This document shows positions 17,513-26,045 of a stretch of DNA of 64,000 nucleotides, piece after piece (the stretch's first letter is position 1; each line of letters begins with the position of its first letter). The notes below the pieces were generated by a model, which saw only the letters and a program-made list of their open reading frames with translations, was not told where the DNA came from and did no database searches. Source of the DNA: Stenotrophomonas maltophilia (lineage in GTDB: Bacteria; Pseudomonadota; Gammaproteobacteria; Xanthomonadales; Xanthomonadaceae); NCBI GenBank assembly GCA_002364755.1, contig DEZI01000021.1, positions 62,001 to 126,000 of the forward strand, written 5' to 3'. The position numbers and the translations under genes are program-made.

Positions 17513-18651
17513 ATCGAGCGTACTGAAGAAGCTGGACTGCCACAGCAGCAGGAGGGGGGGGGCGCCCAGGAGCCGCACGTCGTCCTGCATCACCATTGGC
17601 CGACCCGTCGTTTACGCCGATTCTAGCGAAATCCATAACACTTCAAGCGGGTCTCGCCCAAGCAGGTCGCGATGGTCTGGATGTTGTCTGGGGGCAAGCC
17701 GGTGGTGGCACCTATCTTGTTCCTGGTGTGAAGATCGTTATTGACGAGAACGCGATCGGGCAAGGCCCCAGAATCGCACGATCTCTTTCTCACGAAGTTG
17801 GGCACCATCTCTTCACCGATCGCCCAGATCTGACTTCCAAGCAAGCCTATGTAAACAGCATGTTGCGAGGGGAAGCCGCCGCGACGCTCAGCAATGTGCA
17901 GGTCCAGCGCGAAATTGTCGCGGCTGGTGAACCGGACATTGGCGTGTCAGGCACGGGCAATCGACCACAGCAGTATGGGGCCATTGCGGTGGAACTCCAG
18001 GCGGGACGGATCAATCGAAGCCAAGCGCTTGGGCAGATCGCGGAGGTGTTCAAGACGGAGGCTCCGTCTGTTGGTCCTCATGCGAATTACGAGCTCTACT
18101 ACGGCGCGTTCTATGACCAGCACATAGCGCCCTCGCAGCGGCGTCGCAGGCCGGAGCCACAACTTGACGCCGAACGCACTGCGGCTGCAGAGAAATCTGC
18201 CACATCCATCGACGACTCGCCGTCGCTACATCGAGTTTCTTCTTCAACAGCTGAACTTGGTGATGCAGACCGTTCTCTCCATATGCAGATAAGGGCTGGT
18301 GTGGAACGCTTGGACGCTGAGCATGGGAAGCCGTGGGACGAGTCGAGCCAGCGGATGACCGCGAGCCTGTTGGTACTGGCGAAGGAGCAGGGGCTTTCGC
18401 GGGTCGACCATGTTGTGCTCAACAACTCGACGGAACGCTTGGCCCGCGGCGAGAGGGTTTTCATAGTGGAGGGGGCAATGGATGATCCCGCCCATCGCCG
18501 AGGACACATGAACTCGATAGATGCGCTTCGTACACCTGAGGCGGAGTCGCTTCATCGAGCTGATGTGTTGAGTCAATCGCTAGCACAGGGCCTTGAACAA
18601 GAGCCGGCACAGCATGTTCATACGCAGGACGGTCCATCGTTCCTGAGATAG
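17513..18651 (+). pseudogene. X-T4SS effector with metallopeptidase motif; 5' end disrupted or phase-variable
   Basis: From a TTG at 17596 there are 351 codons. The N-terminal half contains SHEVGHHLFTD (HExxH, residues 66-70) in a domain seen in antibacterial effectors (GGGTYLVPGVKIVID upstream of the zinc motif). The C-terminal ~100 residues form an XVIPCD tag: LSRVDHVVLNNS, RVFIVEGAMDDPAHRRGH, then a Gln/Glu-rich tail. This is the VirD4-docking signal of the X-T4SS. The TTG has no ribosome site. AAGGAG at 17500-17505 instead points to codon 17513, which is ATC, not ATG, and a G9 tract (17554-17562) puts that frame out by one; G10 would restore it. Decay, contingency or use of the TTG are all possible. 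Without the frameshift, the coding part is 17596-18651. Confidence 0.65.
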
Positions 18652-18819
18652 GAAAATCGCTGCGTCGGAGGTGCACATGTCGCGGCGCACAGTGCACACT
18701 TCATGGACAAGCCTGTCATGCAAGGATGGAGCGTGATGGCTGGGGTGGCGATACCGATTGCTCCCTTCCACCAAGTCTGCGAGGGGATCAGGTGGAAAAG
18801 GCCACGCTGTACAGGGTCG

Positions 18820-19455
18820 TTACCGCCGCCCTTCCACCGCCATCCGCACGGCCAGCCCGGCCAGCACCGTGCCCATCAACCAGCGTTGCGCGGCCTGCCA
18901 GCTTGGTCGCGCGGCCAGGAATGCCGCAATGCTGCCGGCCATCAGCACGATCATCGTGTTCACCGCCAGGCTGACCGAGATCTGCGTGAAGCCCAGCACC
19001 AGCGATTGCGCCAGCACGCTGCCGTGGCCGTCGGGGTGCAGGAACTGCGGCAGCAGGGACAGGTACATCACCGCGATCTTCGGATTCAGCAGGTTGGTGA
19101 GGAAACCCATCGCGAACAACCGGCGCGGGCTGTCGACGGGCAGCGCATGCACCGCGAACGGCGAGCGGGCGCCGGGCTTCACCGCCTGCCAGGCCAGATA
19201 CAACAGGTACAGCGCGCCACCGATGCGCAGCGCGTCGTAGGCGAAGGGTACGGTCATCAGCAGGGCAGTGATGCCCAGCGCCGCGCACAGCATGTAGAAG
19301 AGGAAGCCCAGCGCCACGCCGCCCAGCGACACCAGCCCGGCGCGGCGGCCCTGGCAGATCGAGCGCGAGACCAGGTAGACCATGTTCGGCCCGGGCGTGA
19401 GCACCATGCCCAGCGACAGCAGGGCGAAGGCCAGCAGGTCGGTGGCGGCAGGCAT
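18820..19455 (-). CDS. LysE/RhtB-family amino-acid exporter
   Basis: Inner-membrane exporter of 211 residues with about six hydrophobic helices. The family opening is LLAFALLSLGMVLTPGPNMVY, including the conserved TPGPN, followed by GVALGFLFYMLCAALG and the NLLNPKIAVMYLSLLPQF segment typical of LysE/RhtB. The substrate is probably an amino acid or homoserine lactone-like metabolite; the sequence does not say which. The start is the ATG of MPAATDLLAF; the frame stays open far upstream across the divergent thioesterase, which is coincidental. Its final 51 bp are duplicated at 16664-16714. Confidence 0.88.
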   Translation of the reverse strand: MPAATDLLAFALLSLGMVLTPGPNMVYLVSRSICQGRRAGLVSLGGVALGFLFYMLCAALGITALLMTVPFAYDALRIGGALYLLYLAWQAVKPGARSPFAVHALPVDSPRRLFAMGFLTNLLNPKIAVMYLSLLPQFLHPDGHGSVLAQSLVLGFTQISVSLAVNTMIVLMAGSIAAFLAARPSWQAAQRWLMGTVLAGLAVRMAVEGRR

Positions 19456-19548
19456 GGCGGCGTTCCGTGCGGTGGGCGTGGCGCAGTGTAGCGCCGCCTG
19501 CACCGGGCCTGGCTTAACATTGCCGCACCCCACACCGATTGCCCCGCC

Positions 19549-19971
19549 ATGACCCCCATTCCCGAAACCGTGCCGCCCATCGAAGTGCGCATGGCCGAAA
19601 TCGTCTTCCCCAACCACACCAACCACATGGGCACCCTGTTCGGTGGCCAGGCGCTGGCGTGGATGGACAAGGCCGCCTTCCTCGCCGCCGCCCGCTATTC
19701 GCGCCGCACCGTGGTGACCGCGCGCAGCGACCAGGTCGATTTCAAGCTGCCCATCCGCATCGGCCAGATGGTGGAAACCGTGGGCCGCATCGTCGAAGTG
19801 GGCCGCAGCTCGATGAAGGTCGAGGTGGAGCTGATTGCCGAAGACCTGCACAGCGGCGAGCGCAAGCTGTGCACCCGCGGCCACTTCGTGATGATCGCGC
19901 TGGGTGATGATGGCCAGCCGACCGCCGTGCCGCGCCTGCCGGGCGCCCCGGTGGCCGACCCGGCCAGCTGA
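19549..19971 (+). CDS. Acyl-CoA thioesterase (hotdog fold, YciA-like)
   Basis: Cytoplasmic acyl-CoA hydrolase of 140 residues, one hotdog domain. Family features are the PNHTNHMGTLFGGQALAWMD segment, which holds the catalytic Asp and the helix that packs in the fold, and VTARSDQVDFKLPIRIG. It would release free fatty acids from medium- to long-chain acyl-CoA. Divergent from the lysE-type gene with 93 nt between starts, and followed after 43 nt by the sirtuin gene on the same strand. Confidence 0.88.
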   Translation: MTPIPETVPPIEVRMAEIVFPNHTNHMGTLFGGQALAWMDKAAFLAAARYSRRTVVTARSDQVDFKLPIRIGQMVETVGRIVEVGRSSMKVEVELIAEDLHSGERKLCTRGHFVMIALGDDGQPTAVPRLPGAPVADPAS

Positions 19972-20014
19972 CCACGTGCTTGCAGGGGCGTCCGCGCGCC
20001 CCCATTTGGCTGCC

Positions 20015-20821
20015 ATGACCCCGCCGCTGACCGACTTCATCGACCGCGCCCAACGCCTGTTCGTGCTGACCGGCGCCGGCTGCAGTACCGCCTCGGGCAT
20101 CCCCGATTACCGCGATACCGACGGCCAGTGGAAACGCACGCCGCCGGTGACCTACCAGGCTTTCATGGGCGAGGCGGGCACCCGCCAGCGCTACTGGGGG
20201 CGCAGCCTGCTGGGCTGGCCACGCTTCGGCCTGGCCCTGCCCAACGGCACCCACCAGGCGCTGGCCGCGCTGGAAGCCCGCGGCACACTGCAGGTGCTGC
20301 TGACCCAGAACGTGGACGGCCTGCACCAGCGCGCCGGCAGCCGGAACGTGATCGACCTGCATGGGCGGCTGGATCGGGTGCGCTGCATGGGCTGCGAACG
20401 CCGCAGCGGGCGCGGGGATTTCCAGCAGCGCCTGCTGGATGCCAACCCGGGCTGGGACACGCTGGAAGCGGGCATCGCCCCGGACGGCGACGCCGACCTG
20501 GAAGCCGACTTCTCCGCCTTCGTGGTGCCGGATTGCCCGTACTGCGGCGGCCTGCTGAAGCCGGATGTGGTGTTCTTCGGCGAAAACGTGCCGCGCGAGC
20601 GCGTGGCGGCCGTGCACGAGCACCTGCAGCAGGCCGATGCCGTATTGGTGGTGGGCTCCTCGCTGATGGTTTATTCCGGCTTCCGCTTCGTGCAGGCTGC
20701 CGCGAAGGCCGGGTTGCCGGTGGCGGCGCTGAACCGCGGCCGCACCCGCGCCGACGACCTGCTCCAGTTCAAGGATGAACGGGACTGCGCCGAGGCGTTG
20801 GCGGGTTTCGTGATCCGGTAG
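20015..20821 (+). CDS. Sir2-family NAD-dependent protein deacylase
   Basis: Cytoplasmic sirtuin of 268 residues. Visible motifs: GAGCSTASGIPDYRD (NAD binding), TQNVDGLHQRAG with the catalytic histidine in VIDLHGRL, and two zinc cysteine pairs, CMGC and CPYC, followed by LKPDVVFFGENVP. The length and insertions between the cysteine pairs resemble the class II (SIRT4-like) group rather than CobB. The ATG at 20015 opens the domain correctly; an upstream in-frame start at 19904 would overlap the thioesterase. The stop TAG is the last three bases of a SMAG GTAG head. Confidence 0.9.
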   Translation: MTPPLTDFIDRAQRLFVLTGAGCSTASGIPDYRDTDGQWKRTPPVTYQAFMGEAGTRQRYWGRSLLGWPRFGLALPNGTHQALAALEARGTLQVLLTQNVDGLHQRAGSRNVIDLHGRLDRVRCMGCERRSGRGDFQQRLLDANPGWDTLEAGIAPDGDADLEADFSAFVVPDCPYCGGLLKPDVVFFGENVPRERVAAVHEHLQQADAVLVVGSSLMVYSGFRFVQAAAKAGLPVAALNRGRTRADDLLQFKDERDCAEALAGFVIR

Positions 20822-20888
20822 CGCCGGGCCATGCCTGGCGAGCGCGCAGCGCGGCGGCCGTTGTTCGCCGGGCATGGCCCGGCGCTAC
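20818..20888. repeat. SMAG-type REP pair overlapping the sirtuin stop
   Basis: GTAG at 20818-20821, canonical GCCGGGC core, inverted partner ending in CTAC at 20888. The TAG is the sirtuin stop codon. Confidence 0.9.
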
Positions 20889-20985
20889 CGGTGACAGGCC
20901 GCGCGAAACAGCGATCCATCCAGAAGGTTGATCCGCAGCCCGTGCAGCGGTGCAATACGCACCCCCTACGCATGTCCTTACCGTC

Positions 20986-22089
20986 TTGAGCCAACTGTTC
21001 TCGCCGATGTCCCTCGGCCCCCTGACCCTGCCCAACCGCATCGTGATCGCGCCGATGTGCCAGTACTCCGCCGAAGAGGGCCGCGCCAGCGACTGGCACG
21101 CCATGCACCTGGGCAACCTGGCGCAGTCCGGCGCCGGCCTGCTGATCCTGGAAGCCACCGCGGTCGAGCCGCGGGGGCGCATCAGCTGGGCCGACCTGGG
21201 CCTGTGGGATGACGAGACCGAGGCCGCCCTGGCCCAGGTGCTGTCCAGCGTCCGCCGCTGGTCGTCGATGCCGCTGGGCATCCAGCTGGCCCACGCCGGC
21301 CGCAAGGCCTCCACCGCCCGCCCGTGGGACGGCGGCCGCCAGCTGCCGGCCGACGATGCCAACGGCTGGGCCACCGTGGCCCCGTCGCCGGTACCGTTCC
21401 ACGCCACCGACCCGGCCCCCGAGGCGCTGGATGAAGCCGGCATCGCCGAGGTCATCGCCGCCTTCGCCGCCAGCGCAGTGCGCGCCGAACGCCTGGGCTT
21501 CGAGCTGATCGAGATCCACGCCGCGCACGGCTACCTGCTGCACCAGTTCCTGTCGCCGCTCAGCAACCGCCGCACCGACGGTTACGGTGGCTCGCTGCCG
21601 AACCGCCTGCGCCTGCTGGTGGAAGTGTTCGATGCAGTGCGCGCCGCGGTGTCGGACAAGGTGTCGGTGGGTGTTCGCATTTCCGCCACCGACTGGGTCG
21701 ACGGCGGCTGGGACCTGGTGCAGAGCGAAGCGCTGGCGCAGATCCTCGACGCGCGCGGCTGCAACTTCCTGCACGTGTCCAGCGGCGGCCTCGACGAGCG
21801 CCAGAAGATCAGCGTCGGCCCGGGTTACCAGGTGCCGTTCGCGGCGGCCATCAAGGCCAGGAAGCTGCGCATGCCGGTCATCGCGGTGGGCCTGATCACC
21901 GAGCCGGAACAGGCCGAATCGATCCTGCGCCACAACCAGGCCGATGCCATCGCCCTTGCCCGCGGCATCCTGTACGACCCGCGCTGGCCGTGGCACGCCG
22001 CTGCCGCGCTGGGCGACAGCGTGGTGCCGTCGCCGCAGTACCTGCGCTGCGAGCCGCGCGAAGCGCGCAACGTGTTCCGCGCGCGCTGA
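20986..22089 (+). CDS. Old yellow enzyme-family NADH:flavin oxidoreductase (YqjM-like)
   Basis: FMN-dependent ene-reductase of about 367 residues with one TIM barrel. It opens LFSPMSLGPLTLPNRIVIAP and carries the PMCQYS motif, whose cysteine is the redox-tuning residue of the YqjM/thermophilic-like class. Also visible are LAHAGRKAS, the substrate-binding EIHAAHGYLLHQFLSP and RRTDGYGGSLPNRLRL. It likely reduces activated C=C bonds of electrophiles. The TTG at 20986 fits the family start; an in-frame GTG at 20950 adds 12 residues, and neither has a clear ribosome site. It converges with a LysR gene, 3 nt between stops. Confidence 0.87.
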   Translation: MSQLFSPMSLGPLTLPNRIVIAPMCQYSAEEGRASDWHAMHLGNLAQSGAGLLILEATAVEPRGRISWADLGLWDDETEAALAQVLSSVRRWSSMPLGIQLAHAGRKASTARPWDGGRQLPADDANGWATVAPSPVPFHATDPAPEALDEAGIAEVIAAFAASAVRAERLGFELIEIHAAHGYLLHQFLSPLSNRRTDGYGGSLPNRLRLLVEVFDAVRAAVSDKVSVGVRISATDWVDGGWDLVQSEALAQILDARGCNFLHVSSGGLDERQKISVGPGYQVPFAAAIKARKLRMPVIAVGLITEPEQAESILRHNQADAIALARGILYDPRWPWHAAAALGDSVVPSPQYLRCEPREARNVFRAR

Positions 22090-22092
22090 GCC

Positions 22093-23004
22093 TCAGACCT
22101 GCCAGGCCGGCGCGATGCCGGCCTGCAGGTGCTCGAACAGCGCGCGGATCTTCGCGGTGAAATCGCGGCGGTCGCTCACGCAGAAGAACACCTCCATCGG
22201 CTCGGGCTGCCAGTCGCTGGCCGGGCCGAACACCGCCTGCAGGCGGCCATCGCGCAGATAGGGCTCGGCCACGAACGCAGCCAGCCGGGTGATCCCCGCG
22301 CCTGCAGCGGCCAGTTCGGCCAGTGCGTCGATGTCATCGCAGACCATGCTCGGCGGCAGCGCCGCATCCACCCGCTGGCCGTCCTTCAGCAGGCCCCAGC
22401 GCAGCGGCCGGCCATCGGTGGGGAAGCGGTGCAGCAGCCCGCGATGGCCGTTCAGTGCGGTCGGATCGGCCGGCGCGCCGTACGCCTCCAGGTAGGCCGG
22501 CGATGCGCAGAACACGAACGGGATGCGCGCCAGCGGCCGCGCTACCAACCCGTCTTCCAGCTGCGCGCCGATGCGGATGCTGGCATCCACCGCTTCCGGC
22601 CCATGCTGCACGGCGCGATCGCTCAGCCGCAGTTCCAGCTGCAGCTGCGGGTAGCGCTGCTGCAGGCTGGGCAGCAGCGGTGCCAGCACGTGGCGGCCGA
22701 ACGCGCTGCTGCTGGCGATGCGCAGCGGCCCGGACGGTTCGATATCGCCGGCGGTGACCATCGCCTGCGCGCGCGCCAGGTCGGCCTCGATGTGCCGCAC
22801 CTGCGCCAGGTACACGGCACCGGCTTCGCTGAGTGCGAGCTGCCGCGTGCTCCGGTTGAGCAGGCGCACGCCCAGGTGGGCTTCCAGCCGACTGATGTTC
22901 TGGCCCACGGCGGTGGCGCTGATGCCAAGGTGGCGGGCCGCGGCGGCAATGCTGCCTGTCTCTGCGGTGCGGGTGAAGCTGCGGATGAGCTGCAACAGGT
23001 TCAT
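22093..23004 (-). CDS. LysR-family transcriptional regulator
   Basis: DNA-binding activator/repressor of 303 residues. The N-terminal winged helix-turn-helix runs through residues 1-60 (LIRSFTRTAETGSIAAAARH, then VGQNISRLEAHLG), followed by a LysR substrate-binding domain. The ATG of MNLLQLIRSF is the family start; the frame continues upstream to 23136 over the divergent gene and is not used. It is convergent with the old yellow enzyme gene and divergent from a DUF2798 gene, the more likely regulatory target by position. Confidence 0.88.
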   Translation of the reverse strand: MNLLQLIRSFTRTAETGSIAAAARHLGISATAVGQNISRLEAHLGVRLLNRSTRQLALSEAGAVYLAQVRHIEADLARAQAMVTAGDIEPSGPLRIASSSAFGRHVLAPLLPSLQQRYPQLQLELRLSDRAVQHGPEAVDASIRIGAQLEDGLVARPLARIPFVFCASPAYLEAYGAPADPTALNGHRGLLHRFPTDGRPLRWGLLKDGQRVDAALPPSMVCDDIDALAELAAAGAGITRLAAFVAEPYLRDGRLQAVFGPASDWQPEPMEVFFCVSDRRDFTAKIRALFEHLQAGIAPAWQV

Positions 23005-23114
23005 GACCGGCCAGCTTGCCATGCGGGAGGACAAGTATCGCTTGGGTCTGTACCAAGCGCGACAGGGCTGTGCGCGGGCCGCCGCACCGCTAGCCTGCCG
23101 GCCCACTTCATTCG

Positions 23115-23381
23115 ATGCGATGTGCCATGGCTCCACCCCGATCGCCCCGCTGGAAGCTGCACGCCCGCAGCACGCCGTTTGTCTTCGCGTTCTTCATGGC
23201 CGGCCTGATGGCGCTGCTGATGTGCCTGGTCATCACCGCTGCCAATGCCGGACTGGGCAGCGACTACCTGGCCCGGGTGCTGGCCGCCTACCAGATGGCC
23301 ATGCCGGTGGCATTCTGCGGGGTGCTGCTGGTACGCCCGCTGGTGGTGCGTCTGGTCGCGTTGACGGTGCATCCGCACTGA
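23115..23381 (+). CDS. Small DUF2798 membrane protein
   Basis: An 88-residue inner-membrane protein with two hydrophobic helices (VFAFFMAGLMALLMCLVITA and YQMAMPVAFCGVLLVRPLVV), the DUF2798 layout. Function is not known. An internal ATG at 23127 is an equally good start. It is divergent from the LysR gene with 110 nt between start codons, so it may be LysR-controlled. Confidence 0.7.
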   Translation: MRCAMAPPRSPRWKLHARSTPFVFAFFMAGLMALLMCLVITAANAGLGSDYLARVLAAYQMAMPVAFCGVLLVRPLVVRLVALTVHPH

Positions 23382-23441
23382 AGATCGGTTGCATCTGACA
23401 GCATTGTGCATCGCGGCAGGATGCTGCCCTACACTCGGGCG

Positions 23442-24293
23442 ATGCGCCCCGATTCCATTCTTACCCTGTCCTGCCCCGACCGCACCGGCATCGTCTACCG
23501 CGTATCCGGGCTGTTGTTCGACCACGGCTGCAACATCCTCGACGCCCAGCAGTTCGGCGATGAGGAGAGCGGCCGCTTCTTCCTGCGCGTACATTTCGAC
23601 CGCGACGCCAGCCTGCCGCTGGACACCGTGCATGCGGCGATGGGCGCGCTGGCCGCCGACTTCGGCATGGACTGGCAGCTGCACGACGGTCGCCGCCGCG
23701 CGCGCCTGCTGGTGCTGGTCAGCAAGCAGGGCCATTGCCTGAACGACCTGCTGTTCCGCGCCCATAGCGGCCAACTGAAAGTGGACATCGCCGCGGTGGC
23801 GTCCAACCACGCTGATTTTGCGCCGCTGGCCGCGTCCTACCAGGTGCCGTTCCACCACCTGCCGGTCAACGCGGACACGCGCGCCGTTCAGGAGCAGCAG
23901 ATCATCGACCTGGTCGAACGCGAGCGCATCGACCTGGTGGTGCTGGCGCGTTACATGCAGATCCTCTCACCCACGCTGTGCCGTACCCTGGCCGGTCGCG
24001 CGATCAACATCCACCACAGCTTCCTGCCCAGCTTCAAGGGCGCGCAGCCGTACCACCAGGCGCACGCGCGCGGGGTCAAGATCATCGGCGCCACCGCGCA
24101 CTACGTGACCGAGGATCTGGACGAAGGCCCGATCATCGAACAGGACGTGGCCCGCGTGGACCACGCGATGGCGCCGCGCGAACTTGTGCGGCTGGGCAGC
24201 GATACCGAATCACAGGTGCTGGCGCGTGCCGTGCGCCGGCACGTGGAGCACCGCATCCTGCTCAACGGGCATCGCACGGTAGTGTTCCGCTGA
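23442..24293 (+). CDS. purU: Formyltetrahydrofolate deformylase
   Basis: Hydrolyses 10-formyl-THF to formate and THF, balancing one-carbon pools; 283 residues. The N-terminal ACT domain (residues 1-85, LSCPDRTGIVYRVSGLLFD) is followed by a formyltransferase fold with the catalytic Asn-His-Asp set: INIHHSFLPSFKG and the later TAHYVTEDLDEGPIIEQD. The ATG at 23442 begins the ACT domain; an upstream in-frame GTG at 23406 lacks a ribosome site. It stands alone, with the quinone reductase gene starting 84 nt downstream. Confidence 0.92.
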   Translation: MRPDSILTLSCPDRTGIVYRVSGLLFDHGCNILDAQQFGDEESGRFFLRVHFDRDASLPLDTVHAAMGALAADFGMDWQLHDGRRRARLLVLVSKQGHCLNDLLFRAHSGQLKVDIAAVASNHADFAPLAASYQVPFHHLPVNADTRAVQEQQIIDLVERERIDLVVLARYMQILSPTLCRTLAGRAINIHHSFLPSFKGAQPYHQAHARGVKIIGATAHYVTEDLDEGPIIEQDVARVDHAMAPRELVRLGSDTESQVLARAVRRHVEHRILLNGHRTVVFR

Positions 24294-24377
24294 GGGGGCC
24301 CGCCTCCACGCAGTTCTCACCAGACGTTGCGGCTGCACGCGCTACGGTATCGGTTCTGCAGCAGAGGGAGTATCGGT

Positions 24378-25349
24378 ATGGGCCAACTCGTTGATGGCGT
24401 CTGGCAGGTCGGCACCGCAGGGGCCGCCAGCGAGGATGGGCAGTTCCACCGCGAACAATCCACGTTCCGCCACTGGCTGACAGCTGATGGCGGGCCTGGT
24501 CCGCAGGGCCAGCCAGGCCATGCGGCCGCTTCCGGGCGCTACCGCCTGTATGTCAGCCTGGCCTGCCCCTGGGCCCACCGTGCCCTGATCATGCGCGCGC
24601 TCAAGGGTCTGGAATCATTGCTGCCCGTATCGGTGGTGCACTGGTACATGGGTGACCAGGGCTGGACGTTTCAGCCGGGACGCGGCGTGATACCCGACCC
24701 GGAACTGCAGGCCGGGTACCTGCATCGGCTGTACACCGCCGCGAAGCCGGGCATGACCGGCAAGGTGACCGTGCCGGTGCTGTGGGACCGCGAGCAGCGC
24801 GGCATCGTCAGCAACGAATCGGCCGATATCCTGCGCATGTTCAACGAAGCGTTCGACGGTCACGGCGCGCTGCCCGGCGATTACTACCCCAAAGCCCTGC
24901 GTGCGGACATCGATGCGATCAACGCGCGCGTCTATGAAACGGTCAACAATGGCGTCTACAAGGCAGGCTTCGCCAGCACCCAGCAGGCCTACGACGAGGC
25001 CGTGGGGCCGTTGTTCGAAACGTTGGACATGCTGGATGCGCAGCTTCAGCAGTCGCCGTGGCTGGTGGGTGGTCGAATGACCGAGGCCGATATCCGCCTG
25101 TTCACTACGCTGGTGAGGTTCGATGCGGTCTACCACGGCCATTTCAAATGCAATGTGCGGCAGATCGCCAGCTACCCCGGTCTGAACGGGCTGCTGCAGC
25201 GGATGCTGGCGATGCCTGCGGTCGCGCGCACGGTGGATGCCCACCACATCACCCACCACTACTACCAGAGCCATCGCCAGTTGAACCCGACCGGCATCGT
25301 CGCGCGGGGCCCGGCATGGATGAGGGACCTGCCCCCCGCACAGCTGTGA
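24378..25349 (+). CDS. Glutathionyl-hydroquinone reductase (Xi-class glutathione transferase)
   Basis: A 323-residue glutathione-dependent reductase of glutathionyl-hydroquinones, ECM4/YqjG/PcpF family. The Xi-class active site CPWAHRALI places the catalytic Cys at residue 63. Other family segments are GWTFQPGRGVIPD, VPVLWDREQRGIVSNESADI and the C-terminal ADIRLFTTLVRFDAVY. The ATG at 24378 is preceded by GAGGGAG at 24364-24370. It probably recycles quinones modified by glutathione; it converges with the pncA gene across a 13-nt gap. Confidence 0.9.
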   Translation: MGQLVDGVWQVGTAGAASEDGQFHREQSTFRHWLTADGGPGPQGQPGHAAASGRYRLYVSLACPWAHRALIMRALKGLESLLPVSVVHWYMGDQGWTFQPGRGVIPDPELQAGYLHRLYTAAKPGMTGKVTVPVLWDREQRGIVSNESADILRMFNEAFDGHGALPGDYYPKALRADIDAINARVYETVNNGVYKAGFASTQQAYDEAVGPLFETLDMLDAQLQQSPWLVGGRMTEADIRLFTTLVRFDAVYHGHFKCNVRQIASYPGLNGLLQRMLAMPAVARTVDAHHITHHYYQSHRQLNPTGIVARGPAWMRDLPPAQL

Positions 25350-25362
25350 AGGCGGCGATGGA

Positions 25363-25989
25363 TCAAAGGATCGCAATTCCCGCCTTGCCCAGCGCCTCAC
25401 GCACCATCGTGTCGTTGGCTTCGGTCACCGGCCGGGTCAGGTCCCACAGGAACTTCACCCGGAAGCCGGATTTCACTGCGTCCTGCGCGCTCCACAGCAC
25501 GCAGTAATCGCGCGCCAGGCCGCACACATGCACTTCGCGGATGCGGCGCTCGTGCAGCCAGCCGGCCAGACCGGTCGGCGGGCGTTCGCCCTCCGGGCCA
25601 TGGTTCTCGCGGAACGCGCTGTACGAATCCACCTGCTGGCGGGTGCCCTTGCGCAGGATCAGGTCGGCCACGGTCCAGTCCACGCCCGGGTGCAGCGCGG
25701 CGCCGTCGCTGCCCTGCACGCAGTGGTCCGGCCACAGGGTCTGCGGCTGCGCGTGCAGCAGGATGCTCTCGAACGGGCGCGTGCCCGGGTGCTGGCTGGC
25801 GAAGGAGGCGTGGTCGGCCGGGTGCCAATCCTGTGTGGCCACCACCGTGCGGTAGCGGCGCTGCGCCAGCAGCTCGGCGATCGGCGCCACCAGCGCATCA
25901 CCCTGGTCACAGGCCAGCGCGCCACCGGGCATGAAGTCCGGCTGCAGGTCGATCACCAGCAGGGCGACATCGGCGGGCAGGGCGGTCAT
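25363..25989 (-). CDS. pncA: Nicotinamidase
   Basis: Deamidates nicotinamide to nicotinate for NAD salvage; 208 residues. The catalytic triad is visible: Asp in VIDLQPDFMPGG, Lys in ILRKGTRQQVDSYSAF, Cys in GLARDYCVLWSA. The metal-site segment ATQDWHPADHASFA is present. The ATG of MTALPADVALL is the family start; the frame continues upstream toward queH without meaning. It lies 56 nt after queH on the same strand and probably shares its transcript. nadV, a competing route from the same substrate, is 1.2 kb away. Confidence 0.93.
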   Translation of the reverse strand: MTALPADVALLVIDLQPDFMPGGALACDQGDALVAPIAELLAQRRYRTVVATQDWHPADHASFASQHPGTRPFESILLHAQPQTLWPDHCVQGSDGAALHPGVDWTVADLILRKGTRQQVDSYSAFRENHGPEGERPPTGLAGWLHERRIREVHVCGLARDYCVLWSAQDAVKSGFRVKFLWDLTRPVTEANDTMVREALGKAGIAIL

Positions 25990-26045
25990 GGCAGGGTCCA
26001 GCACAGCTGAGGGGGCGACCAGCGTGGCCGCCTCCCGCGCACACG

